Assembly: GCF_042665155.1 (NCBI RefSeq)
Contig: NZ_JBHTCG010000040.1
Location: 1-64,000, forward strand
Length of the DNA stretch: 64,000 bases
Direction: 5' to 3'
Origin: Sphaerisporangium rhizosphaerae
GTDB taxonomy: Bacteria > Actinomycetota > Actinomycetes > Streptosporangiales > Streptosporangiaceae
The notes below the pieces were generated by a model. It worked only from the letters and a program-made list of their open reading frames with translations, was not told the origin of the DNA and did not search any database. Shown piece after piece: positions 31,584-39,978 of the stretch (positions are counted from its first letter, which is position 1; each line of letters opens with the position of its first letter). The translations under genes and the position numbers were made by a program.

Positions 31584-32351
31584 ATGAAAGAAACGCGACA
31601 TCGACGAGCCCCGCAACGGTCTCGATCACGGGCCCCAATCGTGGTCGGGCTGTTCACGTCAACGTCGCTTCTGGCGGGTACCGCTCTGCTCGGAGCATCG
31701 GTCCTCGCCTCTGTGCAGGCTTTTCTGATCTTCTACTCGGGGGTGTTCGCTCTCCTTGGACTGACTGGAACGGTGGCCGTCGGACTGGCCGCCACCGATC
31801 GGATGATCCTCGCGGTACGTCACCGCGTCTTCATGCAGGATCTGCACCGTGCGTTCGCCGTCTTCGCCGTCGGCTTCCTCATCACGCACGTCATCCTGCA
31901 GATAATGAGGGGCCGCGTGATCCCCGCGGACGCCTTCCTGCCCTTCAGCGGGTCGGGTTTCGCGGTCGGCCTCGGCACCGTCGCCGCCGACCTGATGATC
32001 CTGGTCGCCGCCACCGGCGCCTTCCGAGGCAGCTTCGTCGGCATCCGCTGGCCGTGGCTGTGGCGTGCCATGCACGTGACGGCCTACCTGTCCTGGCCCG
32101 TCGCCATCGTGCACGGGCTCACGGCCGGGCGGCCCGCCGCCGACTGGGTGACCATGAGCTACGTGGTCTCGCTGGCCGTGGTCGGGCTCGCGCTGCTGGT
32201 GCGGATGGTCGTGACCGTCGGTCCCAAGGACGGCGGCGGCCCGAAGGCCATGCGCGCGGGCAACGCCGGGCGCAAGGCCGAGCAGATCCGCGTCGACGAC
32301 GTCTTCGACGAGGAGTTCTGGGTCACACTGCGAAAGGAGGTACGGCGATGA
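31584..32351 (+). CDS. Cytochrome b-like (ferric-reductase-like) membrane protein
   Basis: 255 residues, start ATG after GGAGGACGG. Six membrane helices. Four histidines are placed as two bis-His haem pairs: LHRAFAVFAVGFLITHVIL and MHVTAYLSWPVAIVHGLT. This matches ferric-reductase-like/cytochrome b proteins that carry electrons across the membrane. It overlaps the NuoF-like gene (ATGA) and a GGAGG lies inside its end, so the two are made together; the flavoprotein probably donates or takes electrons on the cytoplasmic side. A charged tail (KAEQIRVDDVFDEEFWV) may be the contact. Confidence 0.85.
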   Translation: MKETRHRRAPQRSRSRAPIVVGLFTSTSLLAGTALLGASVLASVQAFLIFYSGVFALLGLTGTVAVGLAATDRMILAVRHRVFMQDLHRAFAVFAVGFLITHVILQIMRGRVIPADAFLPFSGSGFAVGLGTVAADLMILVAATGAFRGSFVGIRWPWLWRAMHVTAYLSWPVAIVHGLTAGRPAADWVTMSYVVSLAVVGLALLVRMVVTVGPKDGGGPKAMRAGNAGRKAEQIRVDDVFDEEFWVTLRKEVRR

Positions 32352-33835
32352 CCACGTACGGGGTTCCCGACGTGTTCAGGATCGGGCCGGGTCGCCTCAC
32401 CGCCGGCCTCGACAGCTCGCCCCGGCTGGACTACGACACCCACCGGCGCGTGCACGGCCGCATGCCGCGGCTGCCGATCGACGACCTGATCGCCCTGGCC
32501 GAGCTCGGCGACCTGCGTGGACGCGGGGGAGCGGGCTTCCCGTTCGCCCGCAAGCTCAGGGCCGTCATCGACTCGGCGGGCCGGCGCGGCGCCCCCATCA
32601 CGGTGGTCGTGAACGCCACCGAGGGCGAGCCCGCCGCGCACAAGGACAAGGTGCTGCTCACCCGGGCCCCGCACCTGATCCTCGACGGCGCCGACCTGGT
32701 GGCCAGGGCCCTGTCGGCCGTGGAGATCGTCGTGGGCGTCGCCCACGGCGGTCCGGGCGAGCGCTCGCTGCTCAACGCCATCCACGAGCGCGGCATGACC
32801 GACACCGTCCGGGTGGTGCGCATGCCCGACCGCTTCATCTCCGGTGAGGGCGGCGCGCTCGTGCGCGGCATCAACGGCGAGCGGCCCATCCCGCCCGGAC
32901 GCAAGGTGCGCTCCAGCGACAGCGGCGTGGGCGGCATGCCCACCATGCTGTCCAACGCCGAGACCTACGCCCAACTCGCCCTGATGGCCATGCTCGGCGT
33001 CGACATGTACTCCTCGGTCGGCCTGGCGTCGGAGCCGGGGACGGTGCTGCTCAGCGTCACCGGGTCGGCCCGCAGACCGGCCGTCGTGGAGACTCCGACC
33101 GGGGTGCGGCTGCGGGAGGTGCTGGACCTGTGCGACGCCACCGTCGGGCAGGGAGTGCTGCTCGGCGGCTACCACGGCAAGTGGATGAGCCCCGAGGCCG
33201 TCGAGCGCGCCGAGGTGTCGCGCGCCGGCTTCGAGGCGCTCGGCGGGGCCCTGGGCGCCGGCATCGTCGTGCCGCTCGGCTGGGAGTCCTGCCCGCTCGG
33301 GGAGTCCGCGAGGGTCGCCCGCTACATGGCCGGCCAGAGCGCCGGGCAGTGCGGCCCCTGCTACATGGGGCTGCCCGACCTGGCGCAGGCGTTCGGCGCG
33401 CTCGCGGAGGGCAACGGCCACATCGAGGCCGTCCAGCGCGCCGCGGCGACGATGAAGGGCCGGGGCGCCTGCGGGCACCCCGACGGCACCGCGCGGTTCC
33501 TGCTCTCGGCGATCGACGTGTTCGCCGAGGACGTCATGACCCACGCGGCGTACGGCACCTGCGGGCTGCCGGTGAAGGGCGTGCTTCCGCTGCCGGCCGA
33601 GGCCTCGGCCCGCGCCTCGGAGGCCCAGCTCATCCTCGACTGGTCCCGGTGCGAGGGGCACGGGCTGTGCTCCTACGTCGTACCCGAGCTGATCCGCCTG
33701 GACCAGCACGGCTACCCGGTCGTCAGCACGGCCTCGGTGCCGCCCAACCTTGAGGGGGAGGCACGCAGGGCCATCGAGATGTGCCCCGCGCTCGCCCTGC
33801 GGCTCAACGCCGCGCCGACCGAGAGCAGGCGATAG
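32348..33835 (+). CDS. NuoF-like flavin/iron-sulfur protein with C-terminal ferredoxin domain
   Basis: 495 residues. N-terminal half: FMN/NADH domain of the NuoF family (DLRGRGGAGFPFARKL, VVNATEGEPAAHKDKVLL, FISGEGGALVRGINGERPIP, SNAETYAQLALM). Middle: the NuoF [4Fe-4S] region reads SAGQCGPCYMGL and later GACGHPDGT; the first Cys of the usual SCGxCxPC is Ala. C-terminus: ferredoxin with CEGHGLC and MCP, a [3Fe-4S]-type spacing. NuoE and NuoG are absent, so this is not complex I but a stand-alone redox unit coupled to the cytochrome b-like protein. It may move electrons between NAD(P)H and the membrane haems (inference). Confidence 0.88.
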   Translation: MTTYGVPDVFRIGPGRLTAGLDSSPRLDYDTHRRVHGRMPRLPIDDLIALAELGDLRGRGGAGFPFARKLRAVIDSAGRRGAPITVVVNATEGEPAAHKDKVLLTRAPHLILDGADLVARALSAVEIVVGVAHGGPGERSLLNAIHERGMTDTVRVVRMPDRFISGEGGALVRGINGERPIPPGRKVRSSDSGVGGMPTMLSNAETYAQLALMAMLGVDMYSSVGLASEPGTVLLSVTGSARRPAVVETPTGVRLREVLDLCDATVGQGVLLGGYHGKWMSPEAVERAEVSRAGFEALGGALGAGIVVPLGWESCPLGESARVARYMAGQSAGQCGPCYMGLPDLAQAFGALAEGNGHIEAVQRAAATMKGRGACGHPDGTARFLLSAIDVFAEDVMTHAAYGTCGLPVKGVLPLPAEASARASEAQLILDWSRCEGHGLCSYVVPELIRLDQHGYPVVSTASVPPNLEGEARRAIEMCPALALRLNAAPTESRR

Positions 33836-33909
33836 TCGATAACGCCCCCCGCCCCGTCCCCCTCGTACGCCCCCTCTGGCGTCCCCGTCGCCCCTGGCCT
33901 CCGCGCCGC

Positions 33910-34908
33910 TCAGGCGACGGGGATCTCCAGCAGGCGGACCCCGTCGTCCCTGCGCACCTCGAAGCGGACGATGTCCTTCCTGGCCAGCGCCGTGCCGCCG
34001 GTCAGTCGCAGCGGCTCGGGGAACCCCGGCACGCCGTACCCCGACCCGGGGGCGACCCGCCAGCCGGACACCACGTCGGTGTCGCCGGAGCGCCCGACGG
34101 CCACCAGGCTGCACCGCTCGGGCCCGCGCACGCCGCTGAGCCGGAAGGCCACCTCGGTGCCCCACCCCTTGGGGACCATGCCGACCGAGCCGCTGACCCC
34201 GGTGTCGGGGCTGGTGCCCTCCTTGACCTCCGGCGAGGAGGAGCCCTCGGGCGTGGAGGCGGCGACCGTCGTGCCGGGCGAGGGCCACAGCACGTGCGAG
34301 GCCGTCGCGCCGGTCACCCCGACGACCAGGGCGGCCGCGACGCCGAGCAGCAGGGCGCGGCGACGCCGGACGCGGGACTCGGCCAGCTCCTCGCGGGACC
34401 TGGCGTGAGAGGCGGGAGCGGCGTGCCGGCGGCCAGAAGAGGAGCGGCGCCGCCGCCCGGGTGACCACAGGTCCTGCACCACGCCGTCGGGCGAGGGGCC
34501 GGCGCCGGCGCGTGGCGCGCCGTTCAGGCCGGGCGGCGCCGTGCCGTTGAGCGGGGCGCCGTTGAGCGTGGGCGGTCCCGCGCCGTTCACGCGCGGCCCA
34601 CCGGGAACGGCGTCGTCGAGGCCGCCGAACAGGGCGCCGTTCAGGCCGGGCGGCTGCGCGCGGTCGGCGCCGAAGACCGGGCCGGCGCCGTTCACCGAGC
34701 CCCGGACCGCGCCGTCCGTCGTCCCCTTCATGCCGCGCTTGATCACATCCAGCGCGTCGGGCAGCTCGAACATGTCCCGCAGCTCCTCCTGGCAGCTGGG
34801 GCAGTCGGGCAGGTGGCGATCGAACGCCTCGGAGTCCTCCTTGTTGAGGATCCCGAGGATGTAGGCCGCCACCTCGACGTGAGGGGGTGAATCCATCAGA
34901 CCGGTCAC
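33910..34908 (-). CDS. Anti-sigma factor with zinc-binding domain and membrane anchor
   Basis: 332 residues. The N-terminal ZAS motif HLPDCPSCQEEL (HxxxCxxC) follows AAYILGILNKEDSEAFDRH. Then comes a low-complexity linker with repeated NGAGP / LNGAP units, a basic stretch, one membrane helix (ALLLGVAAALVVGVTGATA) and an extracytoplasmic domain of about 120 residues (TEVAFRLSGVRGPERCSLVA). It should hold the ECF sigma factor until a signal outside the membrane is sensed. Its GTG overlaps the sigma factor stop (GTGA); ATG at 34896 is an alternative. Confidence 0.9.
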   Translation of the reverse strand: MTGLMDSPPHVEVAAYILGILNKEDSEAFDRHLPDCPSCQEELRDMFELPDALDVIKRGMKGTTDGAVRGSVNGAGPVFGADRAQPPGLNGALFGGLDDAVPGGPRVNGAGPPTLNGAPLNGTAPPGLNGAPRAGAGPSPDGVVQDLWSPGRRRRSSSGRRHAAPASHARSREELAESRVRRRRALLLGVAAALVVGVTGATASHVLWPSPGTTVAASTPEGSSSPEVKEGTSPDTGVSGSVGMVPKGWGTEVAFRLSGVRGPERCSLVAVGRSGDTDVVSGWRVAPGSGYGVPGFPEPLRLTGGTALARKDIVRFEVRRDDGVRLLEIPVA

Positions 34909-35474
34909 CCCCTCTCCTTCATCGTCTTCTGGAGGGCGCGAAGCGCGTAGTACACCCGGGACTTGACCGTCCCCGGCGGAACTCCCAGCACTTCTGCCGC
35001 TTCATTGATCGTACGGTCGTGGAGGTAGGTCTGCACGAGCGCCTCCCGGTGTTCCTCCGAGAGGCTGTACAGGGCCTCCGATACCACCATCGCCGACAGC
35101 ATCGGCTCGGAGCCGTCGGGGATGGCGACGCTGTCGAGGCGGTCAGGTTCGACCTCCTGCGGGCGTACCGAGCGCTGGCGATGCGCGTCGATGACGATCC
35201 TGCGGGCGACGGTCATGAGCCAGGCCCAGAGCAGGCCGGGCTCCCTGTTGAGTTTCCCGGCGTTCCGCCACGCGCGGAAGACCGTCTCTTGGACGACATC
35301 CTCTGCCCATTGCTGGTCGCCTCCAGTCAATCTGCGCACATTGCGGAGGAGGGGGCCGCCGAACTCGCGGTAGAGCGTTGTGACCAGTTGCTCTTCGGAG
35401 TCGTCGTGCGCCTCCTCCGGTCGGGACCGGACGCTGCGATGACGCTGCACAGGCACATGGTGGCAGCGGATCAT
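34905..35474 (-). CDS. ECF-type RNA polymerase sigma factor
   Basis: 189 residues. Region 2: LYREFGGPLLRNVRRLTGGD, QWAEDVVQETVFRAWRNAGK, WAWLMTVARRIVIDAHRQR. Region 4: LSEEHREALVQTYLHDRTIN, EAAEVLGVPPGTVKSRVYYA. The start was set at MIRCHHVP; no clear Shine-Dalgarno is present and GTG at 35456 is possible. It forms an operon with the anti-sigma factor. It is divergent from the DUF4142 gene, whose promoter shares a motif with two other units in the window. That motif was not found in front of the sigma gene itself, so simple autoregulation is not indicated. Confidence 0.92.
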   Translation of the reverse strand: MIRCHHVPVQRHRSVRSRPEEAHDDSEEQLVTTLYREFGGPLLRNVRRLTGGDQQWAEDVVQETVFRAWRNAGKLNREPGLLWAWLMTVARRIVIDAHRQRSVRPQEVEPDRLDSVAIPDGSEPMLSAMVVSEALYSLSEEHREALVQTYLHDRTINEAAEVLGVPPGTVKSRVYYALRALQKTMKERG

Positions 35475-35534
35475 CCGTCGCGTGAGGAAATTTGGCAACT
35501 TCCGTAAAAATCCGAAAATCCCGTCACAACGCAT

Positions 35535-35561
35535 GAACCGATGACGGGACGGGGCCGTACC
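35535..35561 (+). promoter_or_regulatory. ECF-type promoter of the DUF4142 gene
   Basis: GAACCG (35535-35540), a 15-base spacer and CGTACC (35556-35561), 55 bases before the start codon. The same elements and spacing occur before the lipoprotein pair (46641-46615, minus strand) and before the DUF1996 gene (46704-46730). GAAC-type -35 elements are characteristic of ECF sigma promoters. Confidence 0.65.
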
Positions 35562-35616
35562 TCCCCCTGACAGCGCGCCCGAGGGATCACGGGACACGAA
35601 AGGGAGAGAGAACCAG

Positions 35617-36258
35617 GTGAACCGGCTTCAACTCAGGTCGATGCGACTCGTCGAGGTTCTCGCCGCGCTCGCGTTCCTGGTCATCGCCACCATCGCGGTG
35701 TTCGCCATCGCGCCGAACGCCATCCTGTCGGCCAGCGGCGCCTCGCCCGGCGACTGGGTCGAGACCGAGTCGGGCCCCCTCGGGCCCGCCGACCGCGACT
35801 TCCTGGTCAAGGTGCGCCAGGCCGGGCTCTGGGAGATCCCGACCGGCCAGCAGGCGCAGGACCGCGCCGCGAGCTCCCGGGTCAAGGAGGTCGGCCTGCA
35901 ACTCGCCGCCGACCACACCAAGCTCGACGAGCAGGTGCGCGCCCTGGCCGCCAAGCTGAACGTCGCGCTGCCCAGCACGCCCAACGCCGACCAGCAGGGG
36001 TGGATGGCCGAGCTGTCAGGCCTGAACGGCGCCGCCTACGACAAGGTGTTCGCCGACCGGCTCCGCGGCGCCCACGGAAAGGTCTTCCAGGTCGTCTCCG
36101 TGGTGCGCGCGGGCACGAAGAACTCCGAGATCCGGGCGTTCGCGCAGGTCGCGGTCGATGTGGTGATGAAGCACATGACGCTGCTCGAGAGCACCGGCAA
36201 GGTGGACTTCGCCGCCCTGCCGACGCCCCCGCCCCCCTCCCCTAACCCCTCCAAATAG
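35617..36258 (+). CDS. DUF4142 (ferritin-like) membrane-anchored protein
   Basis: 213 residues. GTG start after AGGGAGAGAG. One N-terminal membrane helix (VEVLAALAFLVIATIAVFAI) anchors an extracytoplasmic helical DUF4142 domain: ADRDFLVKVRQAGLWEIPTG, VKEVGLQLAADHTKLDEQVR, AYDKVFADRLRGAHGKVFQV, EIRAFAQVAVDVVMKHM. The conserved His/Glu pattern of this ferritin-like superfamily is partly visible. A Pro/Ser tail ends the protein. Function is not established; it is divergent from the sigma factor and carries the shared ECF-type promoter. Confidence 0.88.
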   Translation: MNRLQLRSMRLVEVLAALAFLVIATIAVFAIAPNAILSASGASPGDWVETESGPLGPADRDFLVKVRQAGLWEIPTGQQAQDRAASSRVKEVGLQLAADHTKLDEQVRALAAKLNVALPSTPNADQQGWMAELSGLNGAAYDKVFADRLRGAHGKVFQVVSVVRAGTKNSEIRAFAQVAVDVVMKHMTLLESTGKVDFAALPTPPPPSPNPSK

Positions 36259-36395
36259 GGGACGGAGGCGACAGCGGTCGCGGCTTCGGCCACCGCGCGA
36301 CCGCCACCCGGCGCCCGCCGGGCTCCGGAGCCGGCGGCCGATCGGCGGGGGATCCACCTCCCCCTACGCCGATCGGCCGCCTCGGGGTTTCCGCC

Positions 36396-38756
36396 TCACC
36401 CCGGTCCGTAGACGTCCCAGAGCTGGCCGACGAAGAACCTGCCGAACCGGGCCAGCGCGGCGATGCCGTGCGGGCCCTGCGTGTGGAAGCTCTTCAGCGT
36501 CGCCGCGAGGTCCATGGGCTGGATGTGCAGCGTGCCGGCGCCCGCCACCTCCGCCTCCCCGTCCTCGCCCTCCGGGACGTGACCCCACATCACGCGTGTG
36601 AACAGGGTCGAGGTGTCCAGCCACAGCCGCGTGGCGGGCCCGTGATGGACGTCCTTCCACCCGGCCAGGGTGCGTGGCAGCCCGTCGGCGCCGGTGAACC
36701 ACAGCCGGTAGCGCATCTCGCGCCGGTCGGGGGCGCCGCCCGAGGTGAACAGGTTGAACCACCCCCGCTCGACCGGGCGCCGGCCCCCCACGAAGTCGGC
36801 GTCGACCCATCCCTCGGCCCGGGCCAGGTGCTCGGGTTCGGCCAGGAAGCGGTCCAGGTCCTCGATGGAGATGGTCAGCCGGAACGTGCACCGCCCGCCG
36901 TGCGAGCGCTCGGCGAGGTCGCCCGAGCGCGGGTCGTCCACCCCGAGCGCGATGTGGCCGCTCATCTCCTCGCTGAACGACAGCGACGTGCGCTCGCCGT
37001 GCCCGGCGGACGCCAGGCCGTGCGCCTCGGCATGCGGGTGCGCGGGCACCCGTCCCGTTCCCACGCTCATGTCAACCTGTCCTTCTTTCCTCTGCCGTGT
37101 CGCCACAGGCCGTCGTTCCAGCAGCCGGGTGCTCATGCGGTCGGCCAGCGCCGCGATGGTCAGGGACGGGTTGGCGCCCACAGGGCCCGGCAGGGCGGCG
37201 CCGTCGGCGATGAACAGGCCGGGATGGTCGAACACCTCGCCGTAGGCGTCGCAGACGCCCTCGCCGGGATGCCGCCCCATCGGCGCGCCGCCGAGCGGGT
37301 GGACCGTGATGATGCGCTTTCCGAGCCAGGACGGCATGCCCGCGTGCTCGGCGCCGAGCACGTCGGCGATGCGCCGCATCGTCGCGCGCAGCCGGCCGTA
37401 GTACTCGTCGCTCGCCTGCTGGTTCCACTCGACGTCCAGCCGGCCGCCGCGCAGCCGCAGCTCACCGTCCGGGACGTCCCTGCCCATGCCGAGCAGCGGC
37501 AGAGAACTGGCCGACAGCTCGCCGCCGCCCAGCAGGCCGGCGACCTCGGCCGACAGGTTGGTGTCGCGGGTGACCAGCGCCCGCACGCGCTCGGCGATGA
37601 ACCGGGCGGCGCGCCCGATCTCGTTGCCGACGTCGGCCCCCTCGACCAACCAGTCGACGAACGCCGGGTAGCCGCCGTCCTCGATGTAGGCGCCCCGGCC
37701 GCTCTCGCGAGGGCCGTCGGCGTCGTCGGCCAGGCGGATCGCGCTGGTGATCACCGGGCCGCGGCTGGCGTCGATCGGCCGGGTGCGGGTGCGGTCCTTG
37801 GCCCGCAGCAGGAAGGCCAGCAGGTCGCCGTTGCCCGAGAAGCGCGTGCCCAGCGTGCCGCTGAGCCCCGTGAGCTCGGCACGGCTCTTCAGCAGCAGAT
37901 ACGTCGTGCCGTACGTGCCCGCGGCCAGCACCAGCCGGTCGCAGCCGATCGTGCCCGATCCTCGCTTGGGGCGGTGGCGCACGTAGTCCACCTCGTACCC
38001 GCCGCCCGGCCGGGGCCGGATCGCCCGCGCCTGGTGCAGCGTGCGCAGCTCGGCGCCGTGGTGGCGGGCCGCGGAGAGATAGGTGTGGTCCAGGCTGTTC
38101 TTGGACCCGTCGTTGCAGCCGATGTCGCACTCGCCGCACAGCCGGCACGTCCGGCGGGTGACGCCGTGCACGTTGCCGTACGACGGCTCGGCGATGGGCA
38201 GGCCGATGCCCGGCTCCGCGCCCCGCCCGGGGGCGAAGCTGATCGCCAGCGGCGGCAGCCGCCACTCGAGGCCGAGCTCGGCGGCGGCGTCCTGCATCGC
38301 GCGGGTCTTCGGCACGTCGAAGGCCGGATGGTCCAGCGGGTAGGGCGAGACCCCCAGCATCCGCTCGACCGCGTCGTAGTGCGGGTCCAGATCGGCCCGC
38401 GTCACCGGCCACGACTCGTAGCCGCCCGCGGCGATCTGCTCCTCGTGCACGAACCAGTGCTCGTCCTTGCGGAGCATGACGTTGGCGTAGATCAGCGAGC
38501 CGCCGCCCAGGCCGCTCGCCACCACCGAGTCGCAGCCGCCGAAGCTCCACACGTCGTACATGCCGTACAGGCCCTCGCGCGGATCCCAGAAGGCCTTGCC
38601 CATCTCGGCGGGGCTGCGCGGGAAGGCGCCGGGCGGGAAGGCGCGGCCCCGTTCGAGCACCACCACCGAGAGCCCCGCCGCCGCCAGCCGGTACGCCGCG
38701 ACCGCGCCACCGAAGCCCGACCCCACGACCACGGCGTCATAGTGTTCAGCCGGCAT
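36396..38756 (-). CDS. GMC-family oxidoreductase with extra C-terminal domain
   Basis: 786 residues, longer than the usual 500-600. FAD fold: VVVGSGFGGAVAAYRLAAAG and LERGRAFPPG; substrate/FAD regions DSVVASGLGGGSLIYANVML; a Cys cluster CRLCGECDIGCNDGSKNS as in the cholesterol-oxidase-like branch; catalytic region HPLGGAPMGRHPGEG and LFIADGAALPGPVGANPSLT. The last 220 or so residues form a separate beta-rich domain (LSFSEEMSGHIALG, FRLTISIEDLDRFL, MRYRLWFTGADGLPRTLAGW) found next to such oxidases. It overlaps the hydrolase gene by 11 bases. Likely substrate is a sterol, long-chain alcohol or other lipid (inference). Confidence 0.88.
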   Translation of the reverse strand: MPAEHYDAVVVGSGFGGAVAAYRLAAAGLSVVVLERGRAFPPGAFPRSPAEMGKAFWDPREGLYGMYDVWSFGGCDSVVASGLGGGSLIYANVMLRKDEHWFVHEEQIAAGGYESWPVTRADLDPHYDAVERMLGVSPYPLDHPAFDVPKTRAMQDAAAELGLEWRLPPLAISFAPGRGAEPGIGLPIAEPSYGNVHGVTRRTCRLCGECDIGCNDGSKNSLDHTYLSAARHHGAELRTLHQARAIRPRPGGGYEVDYVRHRPKRGSGTIGCDRLVLAAGTYGTTYLLLKSRAELTGLSGTLGTRFSGNGDLLAFLLRAKDRTRTRPIDASRGPVITSAIRLADDADGPRESGRGAYIEDGGYPAFVDWLVEGADVGNEIGRAARFIAERVRALVTRDTNLSAEVAGLLGGGELSASSLPLLGMGRDVPDGELRLRGGRLDVEWNQQASDEYYGRLRATMRRIADVLGAEHAGMPSWLGKRIITVHPLGGAPMGRHPGEGVCDAYGEVFDHPGLFIADGAALPGPVGANPSLTIAALADRMSTRLLERRPVATRQRKEGQVDMSVGTGRVPAHPHAEAHGLASAGHGERTSLSFSEEMSGHIALGVDDPRSGDLAERSHGGRCTFRLTISIEDLDRFLAEPEHLARAEGWVDADFVGGRRPVERGWFNLFTSGGAPDRREMRYRLWFTGADGLPRTLAGWKDVHHGPATRLWLDTSTLFTRVMWGHVPEGEDGEAEVAGAGTLHIQPMDLAATLKSFHTQGPHGIAALARFGRFFVGQLWDVYGPG

Positions 38757-39846
38757 GGCGCTTGAGGAAGTCGAGGATGTGCGGAAAGACGTCCACGTGG
38801 GCGTTCTTGCCGATGAGCGGGTCGATGTGACCGTAGCCGGGCAGGACGTGCAGCTCGTGGCGGCCGGGGGCGCGCCTGGACAGGATGTCGTGGCAGACGA
38901 TGTTGGAGTCGGTGAACACGTCGTTGTGCTCGCCGGTCAGGAACAGCACGGGCGTTTCGACGCGGTGCGCGCCGGCCAGGTAGTCGTCGGGCAGCGCCCC
39001 GTGGGCGGGGTTCCCGGGGTCGCACTTCACCGCGCGCCCGGCCCGCACCATCTTGTTGATGTGCCGGTAGTAGTTCACGTCCGCGGCGCCGTTCAGGTCG
39101 GCCAGCCGCTGGTGGACGTGCGTCTGCGGCGCCAGGTTGCCGTGACGGTACATCGCGGGACGGCCGTAGCCCCACATGAAGCTCTGCATGTGGCAGGCCG
39201 GCTCGCGGCACTCGGGGTGGAGCAGCGAGACCGCCCGGGCCATCAGCCAGCGGCGGGTCAGCGGGGGAGCGTCGTGGAAGCGCGGGTCGATGTAGCACAG
39301 GCCGAGGCCGTACTCCAGCAGCGCCGGCCCGAACGCGAGCTTGACGCGGGCCCTCGGGTGGACCCGCGGCGTCAGCCCCACGCTGTTGGCCACCATGCTC
39401 GTGACGCCGTCGAGCGCCCCGCCGAACAGGCTCATCTGGAACGACACCGACCCCAGGCAGTGCGCGATGACGTGGATCCGCCGTGCCCCAACGTGACGGC
39501 GGAGCTCCCTCAAGGCTGCGGGGTGGTCGTGAAGGGCGATGTCGTCCAGAGTCTGCCGCCGGGTCTCCATGTTGTAGGGGAACCGGCCGCTCATGCGGAA
39601 GTCCAGCGTCCAGACGTCGCCGAAGCCGCTGTCCAGCAGGTAACTCACCAGATTGCGGTGCTCCGGCATGATGAACATGTCGCTGGAGGAGGTCAGGCCG
39701 TGCACCAGCAGCACGACGTCATCGGACTCCTCGGCGAAGAAGCGCGTGAGCGTCAGGCCGAGCTCGTCCTCGGTGGAGAAGGGGTGCACCGACACCTCGG
39801 CGCCCGACACGCCCTCAAGCGTGTACCGGGGAATGCGGTGCTCCAT
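38746..39846 (-). CDS. Alpha/beta hydrolase with Cys at the nucleophile position
   Basis: 366 residues. Fold motifs: VVLLVHGLTSSSDMF (oxyanion loop), WTLDFRMSGRFPYN, nucleophile elbow VIAHCLGSVSF, acid region FLTGEHNDVF and His in PGYGHIDPLIGKN. The elbow has Cys where GxSxG hydrolases have Ser; as far as I recall this is shared by hydrolases paired with or fused to GMC oxidases, so it may be a family trait with altered chemistry. No signal peptide. First gene of the two-gene operon. Confidence 0.85.
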   Translation of the reverse strand: MEHRIPRYTLEGVSGAEVSVHPFSTEDELGLTLTRFFAEESDDVVLLVHGLTSSSDMFIMPEHRNLVSYLLDSGFGDVWTLDFRMSGRFPYNMETRRQTLDDIALHDHPAALRELRRHVGARRIHVIAHCLGSVSFQMSLFGGALDGVTSMVANSVGLTPRVHPRARVKLAFGPALLEYGLGLCYIDPRFHDAPPLTRRWLMARAVSLLHPECREPACHMQSFMWGYGRPAMYRHGNLAPQTHVHQRLADLNGAADVNYYRHINKMVRAGRAVKCDPGNPAHGALPDDYLAGAHRVETPVLFLTGEHNDVFTDSNIVCHDILSRRAPGRHELHVLPGYGHIDPLIGKNAHVDVFPHILDFLKRHAG

Positions 39847-39978
39847 CTCGCCGACCTCCTGTTCGTGACCCGCCCCAACAATGCCAACCCCGCGGGGCGC
39901 GCGGCATCGTGGAAACCCCGTACATCCGGCAGCCCCGGCCCGTACCTCGTAGAGAGGCTCCCGGCGGGCGCGGACCCG

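Noticed and set aside
39911..39946. CGTACCTCG near 39941 as a fourth ECF-type promoter
   Set aside because: No GAAC element at the 15-base spacing and no plus-strand gene follows.
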